Shown piece after piece: positions 51,005 through 63,400 of a DNA stretch of 64,000 bases. The DNA comes from Warburgia ugandensis (lineage: Eukaryota; Streptophyta; Magnoliopsida; Canellales; Canellaceae), in the NCBI GenBank assembly GCA_035236585.1, contig CP141130.1, positions 33,801,501 through 33,865,500 of the forward strand, given 5' to 3'. Every line of letters begins with the position of its first letter. Positions within the stretch are counted from its first letter, which is position 1. Position numbers and translations under genes: made by a program. Under the pieces are notes generated by a model. The model worked only from the letters and a program-made list of their open reading frames with translations. It was not told where the DNA came from and ran no database searches.

Positions 51005-52250
51005 TAGCTGGAGGAAAACAAGGGTACGTGGAGTTTGACAAGCACTTCTAAGTTAAGAACGAGAAAGTCTCTGCAACTACTCCTGCAAAGTGGGAGATAA
51101 CTCTTGAACTGTTAATGGGACACAAGGAGGAGATCCAATGGCGAATCCTTCCATTGTTTTGACTGTCATGCAGGTTACTTGTCGATGCATACATTTCCCT
51201 TGTTCATGACTTATAAAACTATGGTTTTCCAACCATGCATTGAATTACTTCGATAATCGGTATGAGAGGCAACTTCATGGCACCTTTCAGCACCATGTCA
51301 ATGTGCCCTTTCAGCACAATTGGTCCTTGAAAGTAGGCATAGGCCAAGTGCTTTGTTGGAATATTATCCTCCCACCATGCGACTTTCATAGGATAATCAT
51401 TACATATAGGCCAAGCATTTGTTGAAATCCATGATGGAACATTGTTAAGAGCATGTTTCTCCCATTGGCTTACTTGAATTGCCTGCAAGAGTTTATAGAA
51501 AGGTGTCACAAATAGTAACTATGGTGAGCTCTTGTAAATATAGAAGACACAATTTCAGCTAGTCCCTTCATTCCCTTGAGATGATGACAAACTCCAAATC
51601 TGTATTACCAAATTATGTTTAAAAATCTCTATGAATCACAACCAGCTTGATTTAATTTCAAATTCAATCACAACAACTGCTATAGGAATGATGTGATTAT
51701 TTGCTTCAAATCTTGGTGCAGCTAACAAGTTTCCGATATATATTGTCCATAAGGAAGATGCAATCAATTTGAACCACTTTTCGAAGGCAGTTTCTATAGA
51801 TATTGACACAAGGGCCAAACAACCAGACGAAATGGCAAAAGTTAAGACTCTGGCGATTACTGGTTAGAACTATAACTGCGTCACAATTTACCTGTAGCAG
51901 TCCTATCCAATAGATCCACATTCTCTAGCACCAGATGATCAGGAATTGATACATTTGGAAAATCTTCCAAGAAAATTGTGTTCCTTTATCTACTGTGAGA
52001 ACTTTGTACGATCTTTAACATTTCCCATCTTCTGTATTGTTTGTCTTCTTCTCTTTCTCAGGGCCTTTGGGAGGTGAAACTCCTTTTCTTGAGTTGATAA
52101 TCTCTCTTATGTCTTGAACCCCCATCTCCTTGTTTGTAGCCTAAAAGCCTTTATGACTCTTCTTGTCAAGGTAGATCTTGAACCTTTTCTTAGTAAAGAA
52201 TTGGTTGCTGTGGTCATCCTCCTGTTCAAGAATAGGCTCACCTGATTTTG
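51005..52250 (-). pseudogene. MuDR/MULE transposase remnant
   Basis: Minus-strand fragments in shifting frames match the Mutator-like transposase. They are a region with FFTKKRFKIYLDKK and MGVQDIREIINSRKGVS near 52100-52220, IDCIFLMDNIYRKL at about 51740-51780 (normally IDGTFL.GKYRGxL, first catalytic D), and GNLLAAPRFEANNHIIPIAV with VVIEFEIKSSWL (51636-51720). KGLAEIVSSIF and RAHHSYYL follow (normally SDRHKGL...H.YCxRHL), then a C-terminal part ending AMKLPLIPIIEVIQCMVGKP (51219-51509). No terminal inverted repeats or 9-10 bp duplication were identified. Frameshifts and stops make it dead. Confidence 0.75.
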
Positions 52251-53321
52251 ACTAGTTTTCATCACATCTCAGGCATCACAGCCTTCTTTTAAGTTTCTAG
52301 AACCTACACGAGCAACATATCTAGTCCCTAACCCAGCCTTGCCTCTACTTCTGGCCCTTCTCTATTCTTCTGTTCATTTTGGACAAAATTTTCTCCTTTT
52401 GTAAAGGTTTTGTTGATTCTTGTTCAGTTTTCCTTCCTTTGTCGATAAAAGTTGTGTAAAGGTTGAAAACCTTCCATCTTACCTTTCTCTTATCTTTGAA
52501 TGTTCGTTTTCTTCTTCCTCTCCTATCATCCTCTTTTTTGACTTTCTCTGCAATTTCTATTCCACAGGATTTCTCTGGAGCAACAGATCTTTGTTTCCAT
52601 CTTCTTCAGCTTGAACTCTTACCATCACCAGGTTCTTCGCGGCTTGACATCTTCCTGTTTGCTTCTTTTTTAGCTCGTAGTTTAGATATATTTTGTGTGG
52701 AAGTAATGTTCTTTTTATGCTTTTTGAGTTGTTTTTCCCAAGTGTGTTTTTACATTTTTTTTAAAATTTCTTTGTAATTTTGACAAAGAGACAATAGATG
52801 TGGAACCAGTTTTTCCTGTGATCCAAATGATTAATTTTCTAGGGTGATTAGGCTTTGGGATTGTGCAACAAAACCTTATAGTGTAGTGGCACAAGGAGTC
52901 TCTCATTTAGGTGACCAATGTTTAAGATTGTGCATGGAATTTGTATGTTTATATTTAACTTTCAAAAACAAACTTTCTAGGGCACGAGCATTTTTAAAAC
53001 TCTCTAAATCAAACAAACCTAACAATTTGATTGTTGAACAATTAAATATTTTTTTATTTTGAAAAGTTTAAGCAATCCATTTTACAACACCAAAAAGATG
53101 AAGGCTAGATCTAGTGGATGAAGAAATTTTGAGCACATAATACCAAGATAGCACCAAAAAATGAAACATCCATATCATGAAAACTTGGATTATGTAATAA
53201 CTTGGCCACCATGCTATTGTGCTCTTTTTCAATTGTGAACTAGATAGTGGCATATAAAAGCTATTTATAGAAAAGTTTGTTTAATTAAAAGAAAATGTAG
53301 GATTTTTATTGTATCACCACA
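52251..53321. other. Unassigned sequence
   Basis: Open frames at 52420-52777 (Ser/Phe-rich) and 52844-53062 match nothing recognised. It may contain further MULE sequence. Confidence 0.4.
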
Positions 53322-53398
53322 TGAAATATAGGCACATTGACATGTAAGAGTTTGGATTTAGTAGATACAATCAAATACATGAGAGTCAACATTGCTTA
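53322..53398 (+). pseudogene. RTE-like LINE endonuclease, N-terminal piece
   Basis: From the stop codon at 53322 (expected Trp) the frame reads NIGTLTCKSLDLVDTIKYMR then VNIA, ending at the solo LTR. Plant RTE endonucleases begin with WNIGTLTGKSxELVDTLKRRxVNIACxQETKW, an exonuclease-endonuclease-phosphatase fold. The remaining piece continues right after the second gctta duplication. Confidence 0.8.
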
Positions 53399-55276
53399 TG
53401 TGACGACCTGGGTTTTTGTAACATGTTTTGTAATGTATTTTGAAAGGTAGGGCCCTTAAGAGTGTAAATTTTTTTCGCAAAACAAAGTAGTGGAAATTCT
53501 TTTCTTTAGAACTTGTTTTGAAAACCCAAGTCACCACTTCATACATAAGATAAGTACAATTTGTGTACAAAATAAAATTCCATTGAAGGAATATACTTTT
53601 ATTAAACTCCAGGATCCATACAGTGGTTCACAGTACAACCAAATCTATTCCAATACTTGTCCAAATTACATAATCCAAAACTCAAGCTGACCATACAATA
53701 AAACTCTCAACAAAGCAAAATACATGTCGTCAAGGGTATACCTTGAAGATTATTCTCTTCAAGTCTTCTATCGTCTTCAGCTCCTAACTCTCCTTCCCTG
53801 TATCTGATATATTGCAACATTTACAATATCTCAGCAAGCAATGCTTAGTAGGGGATTCAAGAAGCATAATAATTGACAATGTGATTCCAATACTTCATAA
53901 TCCCATTATCCCTCAACATATTCATGTCTCTACTCTTTACATTGTAATTTATGTATATCTATATACATACATACTCTTCATGAGTAAACCAGTTAAATTT
54001 ATGAAAGTAATCAAATATCATTCCCAACTAAGTTGATCAATTCTCTTCATTTTGAGAATTTAGTATTACAGCTAATCTTATACTGGGAATTTCCCTTCTT
54101 GGGAAATATTGGCAATATACAATTACCTAGTATTTCATTATGCTACAACATAAGGCATTTCACTATGCCTATTCCCATATGCATCATAGTGCAAAATAAT
54201 CAAAAGGGTTGCCATGCTGCAGTCTGATCCTTACTAGCGCACTCGGATAACTGCCCTGTTCACCACTGATACCACGGTGAAAAATATTATGTCACTGCTC
54301 GTATGGGGGGGGGGCAAGAATTTCATAGTGGTGACCTTCCCATAATTGCCACCACCCGACTTTTAGCCTCTCTTTGGGCAAGGTATCATCATATCATCAA
54401 ATTTTAAGGAATGGGTGGCCAAACCCTCATAACTCCTCTAGCAATAGCATCTCCCTAGTCTTATGCCTATTAAAACAAACTCACAAGCCTCTAAGCTTGT
54501 ATGTAAAATAGATTTCATATGTATCATACCATATGTCTGTTTACTTAGGGCTAAAATATTTTCTAGTTCCCTATTCACTTGTAGTTTAGTCCTTAACCAT
54601 CTTATATGTGTTTGGTTGGATCATAAGGTTTTCAAGAGATTTAATACAAGTATTAACATTACTCTTGTCAACATAAGATCATGAGTACAATCATGTATAT
54701 CTCATGTAAATGCATTCATCAAATCCTCCTACCTTGAAGGATTGATCTCTTTTCCCCAATCTTCCATGATCCTGATTGATGTATGTAATCTGTACATCCA
54801 TACATATTGTCAATATATATATTTTTAACAATCCTATTGATCACTAGATCTAATGTTTAGAATCATCTTTAGATCATTCATATTTAAGTATTTTTCTATC
54901 TTTAAGTCTTTGTGTGTCCATCTCCTTGATCTTGATCTTTCATAGATCCATTGATTTATAATCTACACATGTTGATAAAGATCAGGGTCCTAGATCTTCT
55001 ATCATCTAGTTCTTCTTTGATCTAAGTTCAGTTATTGGATCATCCCTAAGAAGGATGATCTTGGTTTTCTTCCTTGAATCATCTTTGATCAAGGGTTTGG
55101 ATTATCTAATCTAATGAATTATAACAAGCATACTAATAAACATGCATACTAAGTACAATATAATATTCTATTTCTTATTGTTCTTGATCATCCAAGATCT
55201 AATGGATCTTGTTTGATCATCCTTATCTTACTTACTGTTTTTATTAGAGTTAGGTAATTTACTAACCTTTTATACT

Positions 55277-55303
55277 CTTATTATTATTATTATTATTATT
55301 ATT
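55277..55303. repeat. (TTA)n microsatellite
   Basis: Nine trinucleotide units inside X3. Confidence 0.95.
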
Positions 55304-56759
55304 CAACAAGTTAATGTGGTGGTTGAAGGTACCTTATTCAAGCCTAAATCTAGACCGCTCCTTTTATTTCCAATTGGCTAAGGCTTACTAGCTGAATGGG
55401 TGAACACAAAGTGGTTACTTCAATCCTCATGTAAGGAGGCGTTTAGACCTCACAAACGTCAACGGAAGGTAGGGGAAGAGTGAGGCTCTATTAGATAACC
55501 CCCTTAACCACTATGTTCATCATTCACTAGAATGACTATAGCTCAACCTTTCATAAGGTTCCTATAAGCATGTTTACTCTAAGTACTCTTTCTAATGGAT
55601 TTTAATTAAGTCCATGAATATTTATAATGTCATTCATGGGGTTTATTATTCTTCTCCTAGTTTGGGCCAAGGATTTGATAATCCTTATATTGTCCTACTA
55701 ATTATAGACCTTACTAATTAAGTCCAAAGTACTACATTCTTATTTTTGTCATGAAACTCTACTTTCTCATTAGATTACATTTTTGATGTTTTATGCTCTT
55801 TATCTCATAACAAGTAGATCTACTAATAACATTTAACCATAAATGAATTATAAATTCAAAGCATAAAATACATAATTTAACACTTAATGATAATGAGGCA
55901 AGGTACTTAAAATTACTCTAACATGATTTCAAACTAATATACCTTAATAACTCAATTTAAACTAACATGGACTTAAGGTATAATCTCATACTATAGTATA
56001 AACTTATATGAAATTCTAGCATGGTCCTAAGTTAGAATGGCATGAAATCATACTAAAGTGCCCCTAAGATAATTAAATCTAGCACCTTATGATAACAAAG
56101 AAATCACATATCATGCTAAAGTCTAAATGTTATACTAGCATGCTTTATAACATAATCATATTTAAAATGCTATTATACAAAATGAAACTAATTACATTAA
56201 CATTTTTAGAAACCTTTACTTATGATCCAACCATTTAATCTTAGATCTTTTCCTTTGATTAAGGGTATTAGTTATATTTAGGGGATTTTCTTTATTAAGG
56301 TCCAAAGATCATATTGATCCATTTTTGTCATAATCCATCCATGATTTCTTGGATTTCATCATATCAACATTCATTTTATCCATCCTAAGGATCTAATCAC
56401 ACTTGATCTCATTGATCAAGTGGGTCCCTTTGTATTTTTTAGGGCTTTTCTACCATAATGGGTAGATCCCTTAATATATCTAAGATATGTCCAAATAAAC
56501 CATAGATATCACTTTATTTCAATAGTATAACATTATTAAAACATATTTTCAAGATATGATCAGCTCAGATCTTGAAGATCTAGGTCATTGGAAACTTGTT
56601 TCTTTAATACAGAAAGCTTTACTAAATATTATGTCCATTTTATCATTTCATCAGAAAATATAGGTTTCAAGCTTTCCATAGCTTCTTTCCAATCTTAATT
56701 GGAGTTTAGATGGCTTCGAAATGAGATCTGAAAGTTCACAGTCCTTCATAGGGCCTGGA

Positions 56760-56990
56760 TTTGATCTGGGCCCACTGGAATGGACTGCTCAGATCTTTCG
56801 GGCGGAATGAGAAAGCCGGGCGGAACGCTCCCTCTCGTCGGGCATGTCCGTCGTGACGAGATGCGGAAGCGCCTGCACGGGACATCCCCCAATGCGGGCG
56901 GGATGACTTTGCACGCACTTACACAGGTGCGCGCGTGGCGTCTCACTCATCGTCCGTCCGATCGGGAGATCGGACAGTCCTTTTGGACCA
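56760..56990. other. GC-rich island in X3
   Basis: CpG-dense stretch in an AT-rich LTR; overlapping open frames on both strands (56736-57007) without recognisable domains. A perfect 8-bp hairpin stem lies at 56956-56963/56968-56975. Confidence 0.6.
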
Positions 56991-57613
56991 TCCAATCAAT
57001 CCCTTAGCAATTAAGGGACTAAACATTCATGAATTTTAGTGAAATTTGAACCCTAGGGGTTTTGGACCCTTCTGGATCAATTGGTGGGGTTAGATTTTCC
57101 ATCTGAGTCCTCTATCAGCCTAAATTGAAGGTGCTGTTATTACTTTATTTTTACTTTTTTAATCATCAAAATAAATTACAGTAAAATAAAAATTTCATTA
57201 AACATAAGTAAACATGTATAGAAAGTATTCCCACCTACCTGATTGGAGAAGAAATGTTGTTTATGTGTCCAATTTAAAAGAAATACCCTTTTGATGAAGA
57301 TAGGCCAAAGATCCACATTTCTTGCAAAAATTCCATTGTTTGAATCGTTGGATCTTGAAATTGCTTTGGGGGTTTTGTAGCTAAGGTATGGTGGAAAGTT
57401 TTGGATGGTGGAATTGATGATATTAGATCTGGAACAGAGTGCTTAATTGATTTTAGGTCTCTTGTTCCAATTTAAAAAGAAAAGAAATTGAAATGAGAGA
57501 TATCTCTTGGAAATTTTGCATTTTTGGGGAGGGATCTAGGTCTAATTTTTCAGGGAGAGTGAAGAAAATTTCGTGGGGATTTTAAGATCATTTTTGGAGG
57601 ATTTTTGGGGTTG

Positions 57614-57621
57614 TATTTATA
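57614..57621 (-). promoter_or_regulatory. TATA box of X3
   Basis: CCTATAAATACA on the minus strand, about 0.59 kb into the LTR; typical placement for an LTR promoter and support for minus-strand sense. Confidence 0.5.
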
Positions 57622-58211
57622 GGCATTTTGGTCTTCTTTCATGATTATAATATTTCATTTTTTATTATTAAATGGCATGAAAGTCTCCCATGCTCCATTT
57701 TTCTTCCCCAAGACCAGCTGGTGTTTGTTGACCCATGACTTCATGTGGGCTGCTCATAAGATTCGTTTTTGGGTTCCTTGTGGGCCCCACATGGTGTAAA
57801 AAGACCGTTTTGCCATTTATATATAAAATTTTGGGTTTTATTCTCATGTTCTCGGATTTGAGTGTACTTAGTGGCGTTGGATTCATATTTCTTAGTACAT
57901 TCTAAATTTTGATGTCTCATATTTTGATTTTTGGGAGATTTTGATTTTTTGGGTAAAATTACTATTTTACCCTTTTGTCTAAGAAATGAAGAAACTTAAG
58001 GATTTTTCATCCGAATTTAGAATTTGTCGTGCTTACAGTCATTTTGAAAGGTTTGCTAAGTTTAATTTTAATTTTACATGTCTTATTATTTGATTATACT
58101 TTTATAAAAAGTATATTCTAAATAACCCTAATATTTCAGCCCAAAATATTTGAAACTCAAACTTTATTAATTTTCTCAATCAATTACAAAAATTGGGGTT
58201 ATTACAGCTTA

Positions 58212-58900
58212 CATCCATGAAACCAAGTGAAAATGGGCTCAAACTAGAGAAATTGATGGGTATAAGCTCTGGTATGTAGGAAAGGACAATAATAGAAATT
58301 TTATAGGGATAGTGGTAGATAAAGAATTAAAAGATAAAGTTATAGACATTAAAAGAACTAGTGATAGAATTATACTAATAAAACTTATTTTAGGAAAGAA
58401 GATTATAAGTGTTTTAAGTGCATATGCACCACAAGTAGGGTTAGAAGATAGAATCAAGAGACAGTTCTACAAAGATATGAAGGGACTCATGTAAGAAATT
58501 CCAATGCAGAAGGGATATTTATAGGAGGATACTTTAATGGGCATGTAGGAAAAGAAAATAAAGCATGTCATAAGATGCATGAAGTGTATGGTATTGTAGA
58601 AAGAAATAAGATAGGGAAAGCTATACTCAATTTTCTTTACCATATAACCAAGCTATAGCAAACACATACTTTAAGAAGAGGGATAAACAGTTACTAACCT
58701 TTAATAGTGGACCATATAGAAGCGAAATAGACTTTTTTTTTTACTTTGGAATACCAAAAGATTGATGTATAAGGAATGTAAGGTGATACCCAGTGAGAGT
58801 CTAACCTCATAACATAGGTGAATGGTTATGGATATCTACATTAAAATATAGAAAAAATAAAATGAACTTAATAGCTATCTAAAACTAAGTGGTGGAATTG
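58212..58900 (+). pseudogene. RTE-like LINE endonuclease, main piece
   Basis: Continues the N-terminal piece with YIHETK, a stop where Trp is expected, then REIDGYKLWYVGKDNNRNFI, VVDKELKDKVIDIKR, RIILIKLILGKKIISVLSAY and APQVGLEDRIKRQFYKD. After frameshifts come a stretch corresponding to GGxxNGHVG and one corresponding to the SQIDFxL block (RNRLFFLLWN), then KVIPSESLTS. HET corresponds to the catalytic QET glutamate, and SAYAPQVG is a hallmark of plant RTE endonucleases. Would nick target DNA for target-primed reverse transcription. Dead. Confidence 0.85.
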
Positions 58901-58929
58901 AAAACAGAGATGATAGCATAATTTTTTTT

Positions 58930-59740
58930 AAAAACTTCATCAACATCTTTTTGGGAGTTATGGTGAAACCTCCACGTATATGTAAAATAACAATCTTCTT
59001 ACTTATGAACGGTTAGAGGTACATGCCACAAGATCATCCATACTATCACAAGTAAAGCCATACATGTCATAGGAAAGATATTGTACTCGTATTATAGTCA
59101 TCCAATGTATCAACAGAATTTAAGTTATATACAATATCCTAAAATATAATCCTAGATATGAATTCTACTAAAACAAAACTACACTTAAATCATAATCTCC
59201 TCACATCTAAGTAGATCCAAGTAGTTTAGCCTTCAATATATCTTTCGCTCTTGACCTACCTAGAGTATCACCTAAAATGTTAGTTGTAGGGGTTAAGCCA
59301 AAACAACAGCTCACGATACGAAGAAGAACTAATATAAGCCGGAATGCTTAAAATAGAGTATGCAATAGCATAAGCATGTGTCTACCTTGACATAAGAACA
59401 TATATAGTTTCTAAAAGAAAGAGTGATCAACATATATGCTATAAAGATCCACAAAGACTAATGATTTTAAATCACTCATAAGGTTTGAAAGTAAATGACA
59501 AATCTGTCAAATCAGTGTGTTGAAATCTAATCATGTTGAATTGGGGCGCATAGCCCTCAATTCTAAATGCACAAATCCATGCCCACATCATCGTGGAAAA
59601 TTGATCCCTCCATATCACAGTGGTATATAGTCCTACCACCAGGGACCATCAGTGGCATATCGTCCTACCATCGGGACCATTAGTGGCATATCATCCTACT
59701 TTTTACCCTATTTTTTTTTGGTAAATTCCTAGATTTATTT
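58930..59740. mobile_element. LTR-like insertion inside the LINE
   Basis: Interrupts the LINE reading between the endonuclease and the linker. It contains three degenerate copies of AGTGG(C/T)ATATnnTCCTACCA at 59619, 59651 and 59682, and a layout reminiscent of the tandem-bearing part of solo LTR L. Exact ends and duplication not found, so borders are approximate. Confidence 0.45.
59619..59704 (+). repeat. 31-32 bp tandem repeat, about 2.7 units
   Basis: Units start at 59619, 59651 and 59682, each with GTGG(C/T)ATAT and GTCCTACCA or close variants, the first two ending GGGACCAT. Confidence 0.88.
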
Positions 59741-59749
59741 ATCATAATT

Positions 59750-60245
59750 GTGAAATTACATGTATTAGATTGATGGTCGCAGAACATGGGAACAATTAAA
59801 CAAAAGTAAACACCATGTGGACTAATATGGCCGAGTCCATTAAAAAAGTAGCAAAAATTGTCCTAGGAGTATTTAAAGGTAAAACACAACTAGCAAAGAA
59901 AACTTGGTAGTTGAGTAAAAAATAAAAAGAAATTATTAAAAAAATGGGTGTATTTTAAAACATGGAGAGGACTAAAAATAACAAAAACTTAGAGCAATAT
60001 AAAAAAGCTAAAAGGGTTGCTAAGAGAGTAGTAAGGCTAAACTTAAGGCATATGATGATTCCTATCATATATTAGGATCAAAAGAAGGTAAAAAGGATGT
60101 GTTTAAACTTGCAAAAGTAAGATAAAAGAAGAGTAAGGATTTAGACCACATTAAGTATATTAGAAGTGATGGCCAAAGGATATTAGTCAAAGATGATGAG
60201 ATCAAGCAAAGGTGGTAAAATTACTTTAAAAAATTTCTAATGATA
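59750..60245 (+). pseudogene. RTE-like LINE linker between endonuclease and RT
   Basis: Plus-frame fragments MWTNMAESIKKVAKIVLGVF, KAKLKAYDDSYHILGSKEGK, KDVFKLAKVR, KSKDLDHIKYIRSDGQRILV and KDDEIKQRW match the segment of plant RTE proteins just upstream of RT (typically MWxxMAxxIRKVAKEVLG...KEGExDIYKLAKxRERKTRDLxxVK...VKDEEIKERW). Several stops. The RT domain that should start here is missing. Confidence 0.8.
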
Positions 60246-60264
60246 ATTACCTTAAGAATATAGG

Positions 60265-60480
60265 CACTACTAAAATTTGGGTTCTATAAGATGGCAAAAA
60301 AACAACATGGTTTAAACACAACCGTCTTATTAAAAATAATAAAAGATGGGTTTTGAAAATAATATTATAAAACTTGACATTATAAAATGGTTTTTAAAAA
60401 CTAGTCTTATAAAAAATTTATATAAGATGATTTCTAAAAACTATCTAATGAGGTCAAATTTTATAAAGCATTAACAAGCC
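60265..60480 (+). mobile_element. CACTA (En/Spm)-like terminus
   Basis: CACTACTAAAATTTGGG begins directly after the LINE piece. It is followed by several short subterminal motifs in both orientations, for example TATAAGATGG, CCGTCTTATT and TGGTTTTTAAAAACTAGTCT. CACTA elements have CACTA ends and arrays of such short subterminal repeats. The opposite end and the 3-bp duplication (agg expected) were not located, so size and completeness are unknown. Confidence 0.5.
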
Positions 60481-63400
60481 TCTCTCCAGTGGTCGTGTAG
60501 TGACTGTTGATTGTAAGGAACTAGACTAGCCACACCTTTATGTCTTATGAAACATTAATGTTAATGAAGTTCAACTATATATTAAGTAATTAATGTTCTC
60601 TCAAAGGTTTCTTTGACATTTTTCTACATATGTTGAAGAGTAATGTAGCATTGTTGTTCTTTCACTATTTGGCTTCATTAGAAGGTATTTAATTACTATA
60701 AATTAATTCTCCATTCACTTAATTAATTTGTAATGGCATATGCATGTATACTGGTGTAGCTTTAAAATTACTTGCAAGCACATGAATCAAAGTAGTATTC
60801 CATGTGAGAGAGGTTGATCGCCCTTGAAATCTCACAAATTTGTATGTTGGATAGATTTTATTTAAAGTACTTAACTTCAGCCAAAGAGAGAGATTGAATT
60901 GATTTAAATTTAAATTGGGAAAGTAAATACATGAAATTGGAAACCACAATTAAAGGAAACTTGCTAAAATTAGAAACTTACCTAACTAACATACACTTAA
61001 TAAAAGAAACTAATGCAAAACTAGAATGAATTAAAGTAAGTACCTAACTTAAAGGAAACTACTAAAAAGGAAACTTTCCTAATAAAATTTTTTTCTACAA
61101 GTAGAACTTTCTAAAATTCAAAAGGGAAACTTTATAAATCTAAATTAAGATGCAAACAACTAAATAGCAAACTACTAAAACAAGATTAAACAAAGTAAAT
61201 TGAGCAATATTCAAAGAGGGAAGTAGCTTTGTACCGTGCTCATGATTCATAGATTGTGCACATGGTTTATAGGTTCAAAGATGGCTAGATTTGATGCTTT
61301 AAACACAAACTAACATGCAATATAGGCTATGCACTTAATAAATAACCTAAAAATCTAAATGGGTTCCTAAGGATTCAAGCAACTAAGATATTTAGATTGC
61401 TAAAAACAATGCATAAAGATTGAAGGTAGAAATTTCCTGATCTTAAGCACTACAACTTCAAATCAATTTAAGTATATAAAGCAACTGAAACAATAAATTT
61501 AATGCAATATAACAATCCATATCTAAAGTACCTTGCTAATGGAAGTATTCAATAATAAAAATCCTCAAAGAATTTTATTGAATTAATGCAAAATTACATC
61601 AAAATTCTGTACATAAAACAAGTGTATAAATCTAAAAATTGCATAAGAAACTAAGCCCTCAAAACCTAATATATATATATATATATATAAACTCAATAAA
61701 AGGATTTTAATCTAAATTATGATGACATGCAAAGAAAACTTAGAAAGGAATTCAACAGAAAAAAACGTTAATAAGATGAACTAAAGGAAGGAAAATTGTT
61801 GCCTAAAACTAAATGAATCCGAGGAGAAAAATGACTAATTCAAGAAGATAATCATTGATATAAGCGTCCTTTTCTCTTGAATTTCACTAATAGAGAAGAG
61901 TGATCTTTGATCTTTGATGAATGAGTAAGAGAACTAAGGGAATGGAAATAAGAAAAAAAGGGAATGCAAGGGTAGAACTAGGCATGTAAAACTAGAGAAA
62001 TAAGACAATGAAAAACTAAGGCAATGAAACTAAAATAATGAAAGCAAACTAGTGGCCTAAATTGGAGAGAAAATAACCAAAGAAATAACTAACAATCCAA
62101 AGGAAAAATAGTAGCAAAGAAAACCAAAGTCCAGCTCCAAAGATAACCAAGCAAAGAGTGCAATGTTTCAAGGTTATCTCACCCAATACCTACTTTGATA
62201 AAAATGTGGAGTCCATGGGGGATTTATTGTTGGCTGAGTTTCTAACTTAAGAAGGGTTGAATCAAGTAGGATCGGAGATCTAGATCTAGGGTTTTGGATG
62301 ACAAATGTTAGGTGGAGAGTGAAGGAGGAAAGTTAGGTGGAAGATGAGTTGTAGTGATGATGTAATCAAGAAGTCATGGTTGGTTTCTAATTTGAGAAAT
62401 TGGGGAGGCATCTTTTTCCTTGGAAGGTGGGTGAAATTCCACCCCCCTTTCTTAGATGATGATTGGTTGGAATGGAGCGATAAAAAGAAAATAAAATATT
62501 AGGATAAAGATGAGAAAAACTTAGGGTTTTAATATGCTTTGAATGGAGATTGTCTAAGGGTTTCCTATTTAGGAAACCACCTTAATATGCATCCAAACAT
62601 GGGGGAGGCGTCACCTTCTAAGAAGGTGGCTCCCTATTTAGTGTAAAATCATGGAACCCTAAGTTTATATGGTGGAAAAGTTTAGGAAATGAATTAGGAA
62701 AGTGGGGTTTTCTCTCTTGATGGGTCTCTCAAATAATGATCGTCTTACCTTTTACAATTCTCTCCCAAAGTCCCTTAAAAATCACACTTTTAATATAGGA
62801 TAGTTGCTTGTTTTGATGCTCCAATCATGTGGCTCCATGTGACATTCATCTATGGCTTGATGTCTGACTTTGATGGCTCATTCCTTGGTGGCTTAAGTGG
62901 CTTCAATGCATGGCTTCAAGGCTTGAGTAGTTTGGTTTCTTTAGGTATCCTAGTTGGATTAGGAAACCTCATGTATGGTTCCAATTCTCACACAAAGTGG
63001 TGGAAATGCATGAATTTTTGCATGGATCATCTCAATCACCTTTGTTCTCTTCCAATTTCTAGACCTTTGAAAAACTTGGCAAAGTGCAATGTAGGCTGTG
63101 GGATCATCTTCTCACTTCCTACAGAAGATTAAAAGGACCTAATTAAATCCTAAAAAATTATGGCTGTTCACATACTTTCTCTAAATTAGCTTTTGAACCC
63201 ACAAAATATCAAACTTTTAAATCATTAGGTTAGAAATGCATATGTTACAAAATTCTAGAAAAATCCTAGAAATAACACTATATTTTATAATGCATGGGCT
63301 ACTATTGGGTACTTTTTTATACAAAATTGAATACTTATAGTATATATAAATCATCTCACTTAGGTAATAGTATAAGCAATTTTAGATTGGCAAGATGTTC

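Larger units (their letters stand above)
53399..58206 (-). repeat. Solo LTR X3 (4,808 bp) inserted in the LINE endonuclease
   Basis: On the minus strand it starts TGTAATAACCCCAATTTTTG and ends AAAACCCAGGTCGTCACA. A perfect 5-bp duplication gctta flanks it (53394-53398 and 58207-58211), and the LINE reading continues across the excised insert. A TATA box TATAAATA lies on the minus strand at 57614-57621. It also holds a (TTA)n run (55277-55303), a run of ten G at 54305-54314, and a GC-rich island at 56760-56990 with a GTCCGATC/GATCGGAC hairpin (56956-56975). The block at 55400-55680 is related to the gypsy leader (46380-46830). No gag or pol seen. 4.8 kb is long for an LTR, so an unrecognised composite remains possible. 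Confidence 0.85.
53322..60245 (+). mobile_element. RTE-like LINE remnant, split by two LTR insertions
   Basis: Pieces of one LINE reading occur in order on the plus strand: endonuclease start (53322-53398), endonuclease body (58212-58900), and the endonuclease-RT linker (59750-60245). The solo LTR at 53399-58206 and an LTR-like insertion at about 58930-59740 separate them. No RT catalytic core follows; the sequence passes into a CACTA-like terminus at 60265. Truncated and dead. Confidence 0.8.

Noticed and set aside
62827..63132. 101-codon plus-strand open frame as a gene
   Set aside because: No recognisable domain, no splice or promoter context; kept only as unassigned.
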